Of a stretch of 55,816 nucleotides of DNA, positions 11,868 through 20,093 are shown one piece after another. Numbering within the stretch: the stretch's first letter is position 1; each line of letters starts with the position of its first letter. Where the stretch lies: NCBI GenBank assembly GCA_016215155.1, contig JACRLQ010000077.1, positions 1-55,816 on the forward strand, in the 5' to 3' direction. Both the position numbers and the translations under genes were made by a program. The stretch is from Nitrospirota bacterium. Its GTDB lineage: Bacteria; Nitrospirota; Thermodesulfovibrionia; Thermodesulfovibrionales; UBA6898. The notes beneath the pieces were generated by a model that did no database searches, was not told where the DNA came from, and saw only the letters and a list, made by a program, of their open reading frames with translations.

Positions 11868-13552
11868 CCCTTTGAAATCCCCTCCCTGGTCAGGATATTT
11901 GAGACTATATAAAACAACAGCGCGGCAAACAGAGATGCCCAGTTAAAAAAGCCGTGGGTGATGAGCCCGCCGCCGGGCATGAAGAAGGAACTGACCAGCG
12001 GCAGCAGAAGAAGAAATAAAAAGGTCCAGAGTATGAGAAAACCATAAAGTATCTTCCCGGAATATACATACGCCGACCCCGGCATGACAAAAGAGAGTAT
12101 CTTCATCACGGTCCTCCTCCTGTTCTGCTGATCGTACACGGAAAGGATCCTGGCGACCCTTTCCTTTACGTCAAGCTCCGCCAGCTTTGTTATTGATCCG
12201 TAGCATTGTGAACAGATCTGGCCCGGGACAATCTCATATTCACACCGGCTGCAGCGCACGACATTACATTTTCTGCACCGGTAGGCGTGGCCCTTTATCT
12301 TGTCAGGCAGGACATAGAACGCTGCCGTCATCAGCAGGGCCATGACTGAAAAAATCCAGAGAGGGAGGTGTCCCCATGCGGCCTTGCCCGCTCCGCCCTT
12401 TGTCGTCCTTGCGTATGTCCAGAGCTCGTAAAAAGGAACCGTCTCGTCGACGACAAACCTGTTTGGGTTTCTGCTTGACAGTGCCATGAAGTCCGCCACC
12501 GCGGCCCTGTTGAGGTTCAGCGCGGCACTGAAATATTCATTGCCCTTGCTGAACTCCAGGAGCTCACGGGAGACCTCGGAGAGATTATAATAGGCCGAAG
12601 GGGAAGGTTTTTCATTCAGAGAAAGTTTATAGTATTTGACGGCCTCGTCAAGATCGTCCTTTCTGTCTTCTTCAAAGTTATAGAGCCCCACATAGCAGTT
12701 TCCGAGGTTTATCATTACACGGGGGTCGGACTTCTTCTCGAGCAGCCTTTTATATATTTCTATCGCCTCACCGTATCTTCCTTCACGCTTCAGCGACAGC
12801 GCGTAAGAAAAGGACTCGATGAAATCTCTGCCGTTTTTGAGGTTTGTAAGGGCGTATATATTGCCCTTGGATTCATTCGTCTGAACGACCGCCTTTAGTC
12901 TCCCTGAGGACAGGGCCTTGATAAAGACGCCTCCGGCGGAAAAAATCACCGGTGACGCAAACAGAAATAATAGAAACAGATAGACCGCAGGCCGGTCTGT
13001 TTTTTTCATGTAGAGACCCGTCAGGACCAGGCAGCCCGCGATGAAAAAAAGAGGGCTGATGACGGACAGTGCGATGAGGGCCGCAAGCAGCAAGACCCTT
13101 GAAGAAGATTCTTTTATGTCGTGGGAAACAAGCGGGACGTCACGGAAGAGCCTGACGGCCAGGATGACCAGATACGCGCCGATAAAGGAAAAAACAAGAC
13201 TGAAATAAAGGGCTCCGGCCAGAGTGAAAGACCACCAGAAATTCCTTGAGTAAGCGGTTATCCCGCTCAGGAGATAATCGATACTTTTCATCACTCCCCG
13301 GAACGAGGGAGAAAAATCTTTTTTTGCAAGCGCGAAGTACACGGCAGGCAGGTCCGGAGAGTATCTCGCGGCGGAATCCAGGAGACGGCCGGCCCCGGCG
13401 CTGTCGAGACGGGACTGGGATATCAGTGAATACGCGTAGATTTCAGAGTCAGTGATACCCCTGTTGAGCTGACTGTTATAAAATTCGTCATCCGCGACGG
13501 CCGGGCACGAAAAAAACAGGCACAGTATGGCAGACATCATCAGGCGTTTCAT
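11858..13552 (-). CDS. Membrane protein with TPR repeats and a zinc-ribbon segment
   Basis: The 564-residue protein has a signal peptide (MKRLMMSAILCLFFSCPAVA). Several membrane helices lie around residues 105-205. A soluble TPR-like region spans about 225-350 (EAIEIYKRLLEKKSDPRVMI and similar repeats). Another helix near 400 is followed by a four-cysteine-pair segment (CRKCNVVRCSRCEYE...CSQC, about 430-455) that probably binds zinc. Two further helices and a short tail end the protein. It is not assigned to a named family; the zinc ribbon plus TPR suggests a scaffold for an envelope complex. It overlaps plsY by 1 bp and the DUF4388 gene by 10 bp. Confidence 0.75.
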   Translation of the reverse strand: MKRLMMSAILCLFFSCPAVADDEFYNSQLNRGITDSEIYAYSLISQSRLDSAGAGRLLDSAARYSPDLPAVYFALAKKDFSPSFRGVMKSIDYLLSGITAYSRNFWWSFTLAGALYFSLVFSFIGAYLVILAVRLFRDVPLVSHDIKESSSRVLLLAALIALSVISPLFFIAGCLVLTGLYMKKTDRPAVYLFLLFLFASPVIFSAGGVFIKALSSGRLKAVVQTNESKGNIYALTNLKNGRDFIESFSYALSLKREGRYGEAIEIYKRLLEKKSDPRVMINLGNCYVGLYNFEEDRKDDLDEAVKYYKLSLNEKPSPSAYYNLSEVSRELLEFSKGNEYFSAALNLNRAAVADFMALSSRNPNRFVVDETVPFYELWTYARTTKGGAGKAAWGHLPLWIFSVMALLMTAAFYVLPDKIKGHAYRCRKCNVVRCSRCEYEIVPGQICSQCYGSITKLAELDVKERVARILSVYDQQNRRRTVMKILSFVMPGSAYVYSGKILYGFLILWTFLFLLLLPLVSSFFMPGGGLITHGFFNWASLFAALLFYIVSNILTREGISKGWL

Positions 13553-14136
13553 CAGGACTTCGTTCCGATGCGTGTTTCGGTCCCCTTAAGGAGGCGGCTG
13601 ATGTTGTCCCTGTGCTTGATCATGATCAGCAGCGCCGCAAAAAAAGCAAACGGGAACTTCCCGCCGGAATCAAGAATAACAATGCTTAAGGGCAGCAGGC
13701 CGAACGACACAATCGCGCCCAATGACGAATATTTCGAGATCGTCGCCGTCATCAGCCATATTATAATGGTAAAAAGGCAGGTTTGAGGAGAATAAATGCT
13801 TAAGACACCCAAGGTCGTGGCGACACCCTTGCCCCCCCTGAAATTAAGAAAAACCGAGAAGTCATGTCCCGCGATGGCGCAGAGGCCCACGATTCCCTGC
13901 GCGAAGGGGTCCAGGCCGGACCAGGACGCGAGCCAGGCGGCCGCCGCGCCCTTTAGAATGTCCCCGGCCAGGGTCAGCAGGGCCGGCCATTTCCCGGTAG
14001 TCCTCAGGACGTTCGTCGCGCCTATATTGCCGCTCCCTGATTTCTTAAGGTCTATCCCTTTTGCTTTTGCGATGAGAAGACCCGTCGGTATCGAGCCAAG
14101 GAAAAACGATATCGCGCAAAGCAGTATGGGCTTCAT
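13552..14136 (-). CDS. plsY: Acyl-phosphate:glycerol-3-phosphate acyltransferase
   Basis: The 194-residue integral membrane enzyme transfers an acyl group from acyl-phosphate to glycerol-3-phosphate, the first step of phospholipid synthesis in most bacteria. Conserved segments are LGSIPTGLLIAKAKGIDLKK, SGNIGATNVLR near residue 35, and the loop GHDFSVFLNFRGGKGVATT near 88. The length and hydrophobic helix pattern match PlsY. The start overlaps pgsA by 4 bp, so the two phospholipid genes are coupled. Confidence 0.95.
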   Translation of the reverse strand: MKPILLCAISFFLGSIPTGLLIAKAKGIDLKKSGSGNIGATNVLRTTGKWPALLTLAGDILKGAAAAWLASWSGLDPFAQGIVGLCAIAGHDFSVFLNFRGGKGVATTLGVLSIYSPQTCLFTIIIWLMTATISKYSSLGAIVSFGLLPLSIVILDSGGKFPFAFFAALLIMIKHRDNISRLLKGTETRIGTKS

Positions 14137-14675
14137 ATTCTCTTCCAGAATCCCATGGTATATTTAACGCCCGAAAGCACGGCCAGCAGCATCGCGAGCC
14201 ATATAAAGACCAGCCCCGCGTCATAGAGGTCCACGGGGAGATGGTCGAAGACCGTGCTCATCAGAATAAGACAGAGTATGCCGGTTATCTGGGCCCCGGT
14301 CTTGAGTTTTCCTCCCATCTCGGCCGGGATGACGATGTTTCTTGAGAGGGCCACGACCCGGAGAGCGGTAATAAGGAATTCTCTTACGATCAGGATGATC
14401 GCTATCCAGGCAGAGAGCCTTTCCATGTCCACAAGTACGATCAGCGCCGAGATGACGAGAAATTTGTCGGCGATCGGGTCCATGATTATTCCGAAGGTCG
14501 TTATCTGGCCGGAGCGTCTTGCGAAATATCCGTCAAGAAAATCGGTAATAGAGGCGATCCCAAAGACGATGGCCCCCAGCACCGGGTGCTGATACACGGA
14601 CATGACAAAAAAAGGTATGAGCACAATCCTGCTGAGGGTCAGTACCGTGGGGAGGTTAAGCCTTAACGTATGCAC
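14133..14675 (-). CDS. pgsA: CDP-diacylglycerol-glycerol-3-phosphate 3-phosphatidyltransferase
   Basis: The 180-residue membrane enzyme makes phosphatidylglycerol phosphate from CDP-diacylglycerol. The CDP-alcohol phosphotransferase motif is visible near residue 45 as DFLDGYFARRSGQ followed by GIIMDPIADK, matching DGx2ARx8Gx3Dx3D. It starts LPTVLTLSRIVLIPFFV, typical of PgsA. It overlaps kdsC by 20 bp upstream and plsY by 4 bp downstream. Confidence 0.94.
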   Translation of the reverse strand: MHTLRLNLPTVLTLSRIVLIPFFVMSVYQHPVLGAIVFGIASITDFLDGYFARRSGQITTFGIIMDPIADKFLVISALIVLVDMERLSAWIAIILIVREFLITALRVVALSRNIVIPAEMGGKLKTGAQITGILCLILMSTVFDHLPVDLYDAGLVFIWLAMLLAVLSGVKYTMGFWKRI

Positions 14676-15192
14676 CGAACATCTCCTTCCAGAGGCCCTT
14701 TGACTTCAGGATAAGATCAGTTACCTCCCTGACCGCCCCCCTGCCCCCCCCGTTTTTTGTGATCAGCAGGGCGTATTTTTTTGTTTCCGCGTAGGCATCT
14801 GAAACGGCTACGGGAAGGCCGGACCTCTTCATTACAGGGATGTCCACAATGTCGTCGCCGATATAGGCGATATGGTCTTTATCAAGGGAATACTTATTCA
14901 TGAGTTTCTTAAACGCGTCGGTTTTGTCATGGCATTTCTGAAATACGTCTTTTATGCCGAGCTCGGCGGCCCGGCGCTCAACCACGGCCGATGAGCGTCC
15001 GGTTATGATGGCCACATGGATACCCGACTTAAGGAGCATCTTTATTCCATGCCCGTCGCGCACATGAAAGGCCTTATATTCATTGCCGTTATTGTCCAGG
15101 ATAATTCCGCCGTCCGTGAGGACCCCGTCAACGTCGAGGACCAGCAGTTTTATTTTTTTTGCCGTCTGCTTTATAGTCGTACCCCGGCGCAT
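14656..15192 (-). CDS. kdsC: Kdo-8-phosphate phosphatase (HAD family)
   Basis: The 178-residue HAD phosphatase removes phosphate from Kdo-8-phosphate in lipopolysaccharide core synthesis. The catalytic motif is LLVLDVDGVLTDGGI (residues 16-30). Motif II lies in IITGRSS, and motif III/IV is AYIGDDIVDIPVMKRSGLPVAV near 120-140. The absence of a cap domain and the short length fit KdsC. kdsD ends 1 bp upstream of the start. Confidence 0.93.
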   Translation of the reverse strand: MRRGTTIKQTAKKIKLLVLDVDGVLTDGGIILDNNGNEYKAFHVRDGHGIKMLLKSGIHVAIITGRSSAVVERRAAELGIKDVFQKCHDKTDAFKKLMNKYSLDKDHIAYIGDDIVDIPVMKRSGLPVAVSDAYAETKKYALLITKNGGGRGAVREVTDLILKSKGLWKEMFGAYVKA

Positions 15193-15193
15193 A

Positions 15194-16162
15194 TTAAACT
15201 ATCCCCTGTTTCAAGATGTCGTGCAGATGGACTATGCCCTCCGCCCTTCCATCGGGACCAGGGACGACCAGGACGGTGATGGAATGTTTTTCCATTACTG
15301 AAAGCGCCTTTGCGGCAAGCGCATCAGCGGCTATCATCTTCGGGGTCTTCGTCATGACGTCCGAGGCGGTCATATCGAAAAATCCCTTCCCCCACTGTTC
15401 GACACCGCGCCTGATATCGCCGTCGGTCACGATACCGAGGATTTTTTTGTCGCCGTCCACTACGATAGCGATCCCCAGTCTTTTTGAAGAGATCTCGACA
15501 ACCGCATCTGTCATGGAGGCCGAAGGGTCGATAAAAGGCAGTGCTTCCCCCGTGTGCATCAGGTCTTTTACCTTTATAAAGAGTTTTTTACCGAGGCTGC
15601 CGCTTGGATGAAAGGAGGCAAAGTCCTGTTCGTTAAACCCCCTTTTGATCAGCAGGGCGACAGCAACGGCGTCGCCCATCGCGAGGCTGGCGGTCGTCGA
15701 GGCGGTCGGGACCACCCCCAGCGGGCAGGCCTCCTCCCTGACCGATACATCCAGGCTGACGTCAGCCGCCTTTGCAAGGGATGAATCCGCGTTGCCTGTC
15801 ATCGATATGAGATTTACATTAAACCTTTTAAGAAACGGTATCAGGCTTACGAGTTCGTCGGTCTCTCCGCTGTTGGAGATCGCTATAACGACGTCCTCCG
15901 AAGATACCATCCCAAGATCGCCGTGGCTTGCCTCCCCCGGATGCATGAAAAAAGCGGGCGTGCCGGTAGAAGCGAGGGTGGAGGCTATCTTTTTGGCAAT
16001 TATGCCGGACTTCCCCATGCCGGTGACGACCACCTTCCCCCGGCTTTTGAAAATTATCCCGACCGCCTCATCGAACCTGTCATCGAGTTTATCTATGAGC
16101 CCAAGTATAGCCTCTGCCTCGGTTTTAAGGACCTTCTTTGCGATGTCGATCATATTATCCAT
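15194..16162 (-). CDS. kdsD: D-arabinose 5-phosphate isomerase (KpsF/GutQ family)
   Basis: The 322-residue enzyme interconverts ribulose 5-phosphate and arabinose 5-phosphate, the entry to Kdo synthesis. An N-terminal SIS domain (VVTGMGKSGIIAKKIASTLA near 46, HPGEASHGDLGM near 78, ISNSGETDELV near 95) is followed by two CBS repeats from about residue 205 (DLMHTGEALPFIDPSASMTD and DVMTKTPKMIAADALAAKAL). This is the standard layout. In many related genomes the gene follows kdsA directly; here about 4.4 kb of unrelated DNA lies between them. Confidence 0.94.
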   Translation of the reverse strand: MDNMIDIAKKVLKTEAEAILGLIDKLDDRFDEAVGIIFKSRGKVVVTGMGKSGIIAKKIASTLASTGTPAFFMHPGEASHGDLGMVSSEDVVIAISNSGETDELVSLIPFLKRFNVNLISMTGNADSSLAKAADVSLDVSVREEACPLGVVPTASTTASLAMGDAVAVALLIKRGFNEQDFASFHPSGSLGKKLFIKVKDLMHTGEALPFIDPSASMTDAVVEISSKRLGIAIVVDGDKKILGIVTDGDIRRGVEQWGKGFFDMTASDVMTKTPKMIAADALAAKALSVMEKHSITVLVVPGPDGRAEGIVHLHDILKQGIV

Positions 16163-16212
16163 AATTATATTCTTTTAACACTCCGCTGTCTTTGGCTGTG
16201 CGTCTTATAATT

Positions 16213-16231
16213 CCCCCTTTGGCAAAGGGGG
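16213..16231. repeat. Palindromic CCCCCTTTG...AAAGGGGG intergenic repeat
   Basis: A short GC-rich inverted repeat just upstream of kdsD, followed by GTGAAGGGGGA. Similar motifs recur at about 19.9-20.0 kb and 55.52-55.60 kb, suggesting a dispersed repeat family of this genome. Confidence 0.55.
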
Positions 16232-16315
16232 TGAAGGGGGATTTTATAATTAATCCCTTACCTTGTCCCGCATAACATTATAAATGTCCATACTCACTTT
16301 TGATAGTCTATTGTT

Positions 16316-16516
16316 TCACGCAGACATCACATATTGCTCAATACGATCAATTTTCTTAATAAGTTCTTTGGCAGATTTACTGGACTGAATATCTTTCTTT
16401 AAATCTTCCAATTGATATTCAATGTCAAGTTTTACTTTTTCTTCCATATAGGTCTGCGCGAACTCCGGCACAGTAAGCTGTTTTTGAAAATATTTCTTTG
16501 CGCCATTCATTGTCAC
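16316..16516 (-). CDS. Small uncharacterised helical protein
   Basis: A 66-residue, charged, mostly helical protein (LEDLKKDIQSSKSAKELIKK in the middle). No family was recognised. It lies 79 bp downstream of the antitoxin gene within the accessory block and has a plausible AGAGG before the ATG (CCCTTAGAGGTGACA). It may belong to the toxin-antitoxin module or be an independent orphan. Confidence 0.5.
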   Translation of the reverse strand: MTMNGAKKYFQKQLTVPEFAQTYMEEKVKLDIEYQLEDLKKDIQSSKSAKELIKKIDRIEQYVMSA

Positions 16517-16595
16517 CTCTAAGGGATGGTCCGTTACTCTTTAGCTCAACCAGTTTTCCGATATATGCAAATATTTTAGCGCCTGTTTTTGATGA

Positions 16596-16781
16596 TCAAA
16601 TCCCAAGCTGCTTTTTTAGTTCGGCGTGATTTGTCCATTTTTTGTTCGTGGCCTTAACCGCAGAAGCAGAATAATAGTCAGCCTTATCCTGCTCAATTTC
16701 CTTCAGTCTCCGGTATTCCTCATAATCAAGTATCACCGCAACCGGCTTGCTGTCTGCCCTTATAATCTGGGTCTTAATCAT
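16596..16781 (-). CDS. RelB/Phd-like antitoxin
   Basis: The 61-residue protein starts MIKTQIIRADSKPVAVILDY and continues EEYRRLKEIEQDKADYYSA. This is the short prevent-host-death/RelB pattern: an N-terminal DNA-binding and dimer segment and a helical toxin-binding tail. It begins inside the end of the toxin gene (8-bp overlap), so it is translated second. The toxin-first order is the reverse of the usual relBE order and resembles higBA. Confidence 0.8.
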   Translation of the reverse strand: MIKTQIIRADSKPVAVILDYEEYRRLKEIEQDKADYYSASAVKATNKKWTNHAELKKQLGI

Positions 16782-17037
16782 GGTAAGCCTCCTGTCTGTG
16801 CTTCACTTCATATATTGACATGATTCGTCCTTCATCATCAAATATAACTCTGTAATTTCCAATGCGAAGTCTTTTCAGGTCCTCATATTTCCCCTTCAGG
16901 GTTTTCAGATCAAAATTGCCCGAAGGATTCTTTGCATATGCCTCGATGGTTTTAATTATCAGAGCGGCACTCTTAGTGTCGCCCCTGTGGATTTTTGAAA
17001 TCTGCTTGACGGCTTTGTCGGAATATCTTATCTCCAT
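16774..17037 (-). CDS. RelE/ParE-family toxin
   Basis: An 87-residue protein with the compact RelE fold pattern: MEIRYSDKAVKQISKI, then LKGKYEDLKRLRIGNYRVIF near 44-63 and a C-terminal EVKHRQEAY near 77-85. The basic and aromatic residues (R-x-GxYRxIF and H-R-x-x-Y) match ribosome-dependent RelE nucleases. It is the first gene of a two-gene toxin-antitoxin operon. The location inside the split Kdo locus is typical of a mobile accessory module. Confidence 0.87.
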   Translation of the reverse strand: MEIRYSDKAVKQISKIHRGDTKSAALIIKTIEAYAKNPSGNFDLKTLKGKYEDLKRLRIGNYRVIFDDEGRIMSIYEVKHRQEAYHD

Positions 17038-17039
17038 GT

Positions 17040-17390
17040 CTATCTCTTCCCCTCCACCACCGCGATTTCTTCCGGGATGTGGCTGTAGAGGGCATAGACC
17101 AGATTGTTTACGTCGGGAGGTGATGCCGGTTCTCGTAGGGGCGAGGCGGTGCCTCGCCCGGATTGAGTGATCGCCCCGGACGCACCTACAGGGGCAGGTG
17201 TTGCCTGAAAAATATGGCCCTTCAATTTAGTAAAACCAAGGGTCATGCTGCCCGTGCCCGCAAAAAGGTAGATGATTTCGGGCCCGGACTTTTCCGTCCT
17301 CCCCAAAGTCGCCTTCATTACGAGCATTGTAAACGCCCTCTTCCTAGGCGATAAAGGATAGTTTTTCTTTAAATTTTCGTAACGTTTCAT
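17040..17390 (-). pseudogene. Degraded ORF ending like a DNA methylase tail, interrupted by a palindromic repeat
   Basis: The 116-codon ORF ends in DVNNLVYALYSHIPEEIAVV, which resembles the extreme C-terminus of type II/N6-adenine methylase or restriction subunits (LVYxLYxLxxEEIxIVEG). The part before it (GRGTASPLREPASPP) is the translation of a GC-rich palindromic repeat, not protein-like sequence. The N-terminal 60 residues were not recognised. The ORF is best read as a relic of a restriction-modification gene into which a repeat has inserted. It could still be expressed, since the toxin gene follows after 2 bp. Confidence 0.4.
17133..17205. repeat. GC-rich palindromic repeat (REP/MITE-like)
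   Basis: The segment runs from CTCGTAGGGGCGAGGCGG through TGCCTCGCCC and on to CGCCCCGGACGCACCTACAG. It contains a GGGCGAGGC/GCCTCGCCC palindrome and outer GTAGG/CCTAC ends. Its form is that of short non-coding palindromic elements scattered in environmental genomes. It lies within the degraded ORF above. Confidence 0.55.
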
Positions 17391-17613
17391 TTTCTATGCC
17401 TACCCAAATGAACATGTATATTCTTGGGGCTTTTCTATTTTTCATATTAGGCGCTAAATCGTCATTAGGATGCCCTGCGAGTAAAGCTCTACAGCATCTT
17501 TAAGACTGTTTATTGCCTTTGTTACGTCATTATGTTGTTTATGTTGGCATGTCCCCCGTTCTTCCTTCCGGCATGGGCGGCCCGGGCGGCTTAGGAGCCA
17601 CCGGTCCCTTTCT

Positions 17614-19803
17614 TCATTTGCTTGCTTCTGCCGCCTGAGATGTCTTCTGGAGGGTCAGGGGAATAGAAAGGCCGCCGCTTATAGATTGAAGTTCGTTCAG
17701 ATATGTGCAATCTATAAACAAATCCCCGGATATTGAGACTTCGGTCATCTTACCCTTGAAGGTAAGAGTTGGAAAGCCCGACTCGGTAAGGGAACTACTC
17801 CATGTCATGTCAGGCGAGGTTCCCGCGATCAGTGTTTTCCGGTCAAATTCAAGCGTGAAAGCCCCCTCACACGGAATTACATGTGACAAATCCATGCGCC
17901 CGGTCAAGGCTGCCGACCCGCTGTAGCTTTCTTTCTGCTCATTTATTATATCAACTGTAACATTTCCACTGATTTTAATTTTCAAATTGCAGGCGTCCTT
18001 CTGATAGTCAGTCGTATGACATGTTACCGTAGTGTTGAATTCGCCTGTATACGAGCCTTTCAATTGAGGCGGCATCAATAAATCCGTTGCACCCAACAAA
18101 CCGTAAAATCCCTGAGTGACCAGGTTCATCGTTTCTTTGGCGCCGAATTTCTTTACAATATTTTTTAATGCAGTCCTGCAATCTTCAACGTTGTCATTTA
18201 TCACGCACGTGAACGCTTCCACGCTAAGTACATTTTCCTGATCGCCGGACGGCTGATTCCTTAAAGCTGTATAAATTGTCATAATTATTAATGAATTGAT
18301 TGAACGGTCCCGTTGACGTGAGTGGACTGTCACCGGTTTCGCGCTCTTTCCCGCAACGTTTTCATTCAGTCCCTGAATTGAATTATTCACAGAAGCGCTC
18401 TTCGGCAGGTCATCCGACTGAACAACTACGAGCCGATCATCATAAAAAGAGGCATTAACCCCCTTATCCTTGAAAAAGTATGTCTTGAAATTAATGCCTG
18501 AAAATTCCGGGTCTATGCTCGACAGTTCGACAACACTGTAGTTGCTGCCGAAGAGGCGGACCAAATCGGTGATCTGTGTGTCCTTCGTAAACAGAGAAGG
18601 AGTGACGAAAGGCGGATTAAAATAGAGCGACGGGCCAGGAGTCATGCTCTGCTCCTTGATGCGGCGGCCATCCCAAAATAAGTGCGTCTGCCGGAGCTTT
18701 GTATATACCCATATCTCCTCCCGCCGCTGCGGATCGGAATTGAAAAGTATCATGAGATAATCGGGGTTGCCGTTGGCCTCAATCAGGGCATTCTGGTCGG
18801 CTGAGATTGTCACTGCTATCTCGTTCGAATAAGCACTTTCCTGATTTCCGTTATAAGCTTTCACCGCTATGTAGTACGTCCCTGGAGGAGTGCCTGCAAG
18901 GCTTACAGGCCCCACTCTCGTAATATTGCCGAGGTCGGCAGGCGCGGCATAATTTCCCGATTGAACGCCAAGGCCCGCCTTATATCCCGCGGCCCCGCTC
19001 ACTGTATCCCAGTCGATCGTGATTATATCGCCGTTGAGCGTGAACCTGAGGTTTTGCGGCGCCGGAACGGCGGCCTCTGGGGCAATTGTCACTGCTATCT
19101 CGTTCGAATAAGCACTTTCCTGATTTCCGTTATAAGCCTTCACCGCTATGTAGTACGTCCCTGGAGGAGTACCTGCAAGGCTTACAGGCCCCACTCTCGT
19201 AATATTGCCGAGGTCGGCAGGCGCGGCATAATTTCCGGATTGAACGCCAAGGCCCGCCTTATATCCCGCGGCCCCGCTCACTGTATCCCATTCGATCGTG
19301 ATTATATCGCCGTTGAGCGTGAACCTGAGGTTTTGCGGCGCAGACAGCGCGGGATTGCCGATGACGAAGGTGTCGCTCGTGACAAGCGCGCCGTTGACAT
19401 GAAGCTCGACTCTCCACGTGCCGGGCATGTCTGCCGCAGGAGCGCCATTAACAGGTATCGAGTTCCACATACAGCCGCTGCCGCTGAAAGAAGGCGCGGC
19501 TTGAACCGAACTGTAAAATGAATTGTCGGGCGCGTACCACCTAAAGATGAGCGTATCCTGAGGAACTGCGTTCGATACGTGGACCCAGAAATAGACCTTA
19601 CTGTCATTTGGTGTGAACGCGGTCTTTGCCGTAGGCGTAGTGCATCCGGTCCCCTGCCTCGGGTCGTCGGTGATCAGATGGTTCTTTATGGAAAGAGCAT
19701 AGACGGAGGTTACGGAAAAAAAGCCTGTCAAAAGTATCGCGAGAAAAAGAAAAAGAGAGACTTTTCCCCACCGTCCTTTTCGCATGCTCATAAATACTCC
19801 CAT
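17614..19803 (-). CDS. Secreted fibronectin-type-III-like repeat protein
   Basis: A 729-residue exported protein. After a signal peptide (KVSLFLFLAILLTGFFSVTS region) there is an immunoglobulin-like segment to about residue 150, then two fibronectin-III-like repeats of 93 residues (about 155-245 and 248-338, each beginning PQNLRFTLNGDIITI) that differ at one position (E/D) plus the linker. The remaining ~390 residues are not assigned. They end with an all-beta part (about 585-715) containing a CHTTDYQKDACNLKI cysteine pair. Start choice between M1 and internal Met residues before the signal peptide is uncertain. It lies in the accessory block between kdsA and kdsD. The function may be adhesion or envelope related; this is an inference from the repeats. 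Confidence 0.75.
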   Translation of the reverse strand: MGVFMSMRKGRWGKVSLFLFLAILLTGFFSVTSVYALSIKNHLITDDPRQGTGCTTPTAKTAFTPNDSKVYFWVHVSNAVPQDTLIFRWYAPDNSFYSSVQAAPSFSGSGCMWNSIPVNGAPAADMPGTWRVELHVNGALVTSDTFVIGNPALSAPQNLRFTLNGDIITIEWDTVSGAAGYKAGLGVQSGNYAAPADLGNITRVGPVSLAGTPPGTYYIAVKAYNGNQESAYSNEIAVTIAPEAAVPAPQNLRFTLNGDIITIDWDTVSGAAGYKAGLGVQSGNYAAPADLGNITRVGPVSLAGTPPGTYYIAVKAYNGNQESAYSNEIAVTISADQNALIEANGNPDYLMILFNSDPQRREEIWVYTKLRQTHLFWDGRRIKEQSMTPGPSLYFNPPFVTPSLFTKDTQITDLVRLFGSNYSVVELSSIDPEFSGINFKTYFFKDKGVNASFYDDRLVVVQSDDLPKSASVNNSIQGLNENVAGKSAKPVTVHSRQRDRSINSLIIMTIYTALRNQPSGDQENVLSVEAFTCVINDNVEDCRTALKNIVKKFGAKETMNLVTQGFYGLLGATDLLMPPQLKGSYTGEFNTTVTCHTTDYQKDACNLKIKISGNVTVDIINEQKESYSGSAALTGRMDLSHVIPCEGAFTLEFDRKTLIAGTSPDMTWSSSLTESGFPTLTFKGKMTEVSISGDLFIDCTYLNELQSISGGLSIPLTLQKTSQAAEASK
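18806..19363. repeat. Two 279-bp tandem repeats encoding duplicated fibronectin-like domains
   Basis: Unit 1 runs about 18806-19084 and unit 2 about 19085-19363. The period is 279 bp (93 codons). The copies differ only at scattered positions, so the duplication is recent or maintained by gene conversion. Confidence 0.85.
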
Positions 19804-20093
19804 GTAAGGCAGTTCAGTTTTCTCGCAGAGAGTGTATCATGAGAGGAAAAATTATGCAAGACCTGCACAGCTGCCTGGCTGCCCTGAAAAAAATACCGAG
19901 GTGTGGCAAGCATTCAGTTACGGGTTGAAAAGTCCTCCCATTTATAAGGGGAGGCGCGGTGGGGTATTGGAATAGCTACCACTACCTCCCCAACCCCTGT
20001 TTAAAGCACCTACTATTGGTCCTTATAAAGGCGGGGCCATAACCCGCAACTGAAGGGATAGTTACGCGACAATAGAAATGTTCGCCATTCCCA
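19804..20093. other. Intergenic region with GC-rich repeat remnants
   Basis: No gene is supported. Around 19942-20035 there are CTCCCATTTATAAGGGGAGG and CCTTATAAAGGCGGGGCC motifs related to the repeats at 16.2 and 55.5 kb. The rest shows no recognised signal. Confidence 0.5.

Noticed and set aside
17614-17616. TGA ending the fibronectin-like protein as selenocysteine
   Set aside because: The read-through gives only a short proline-rich tail with no redox context and a TAA soon after.
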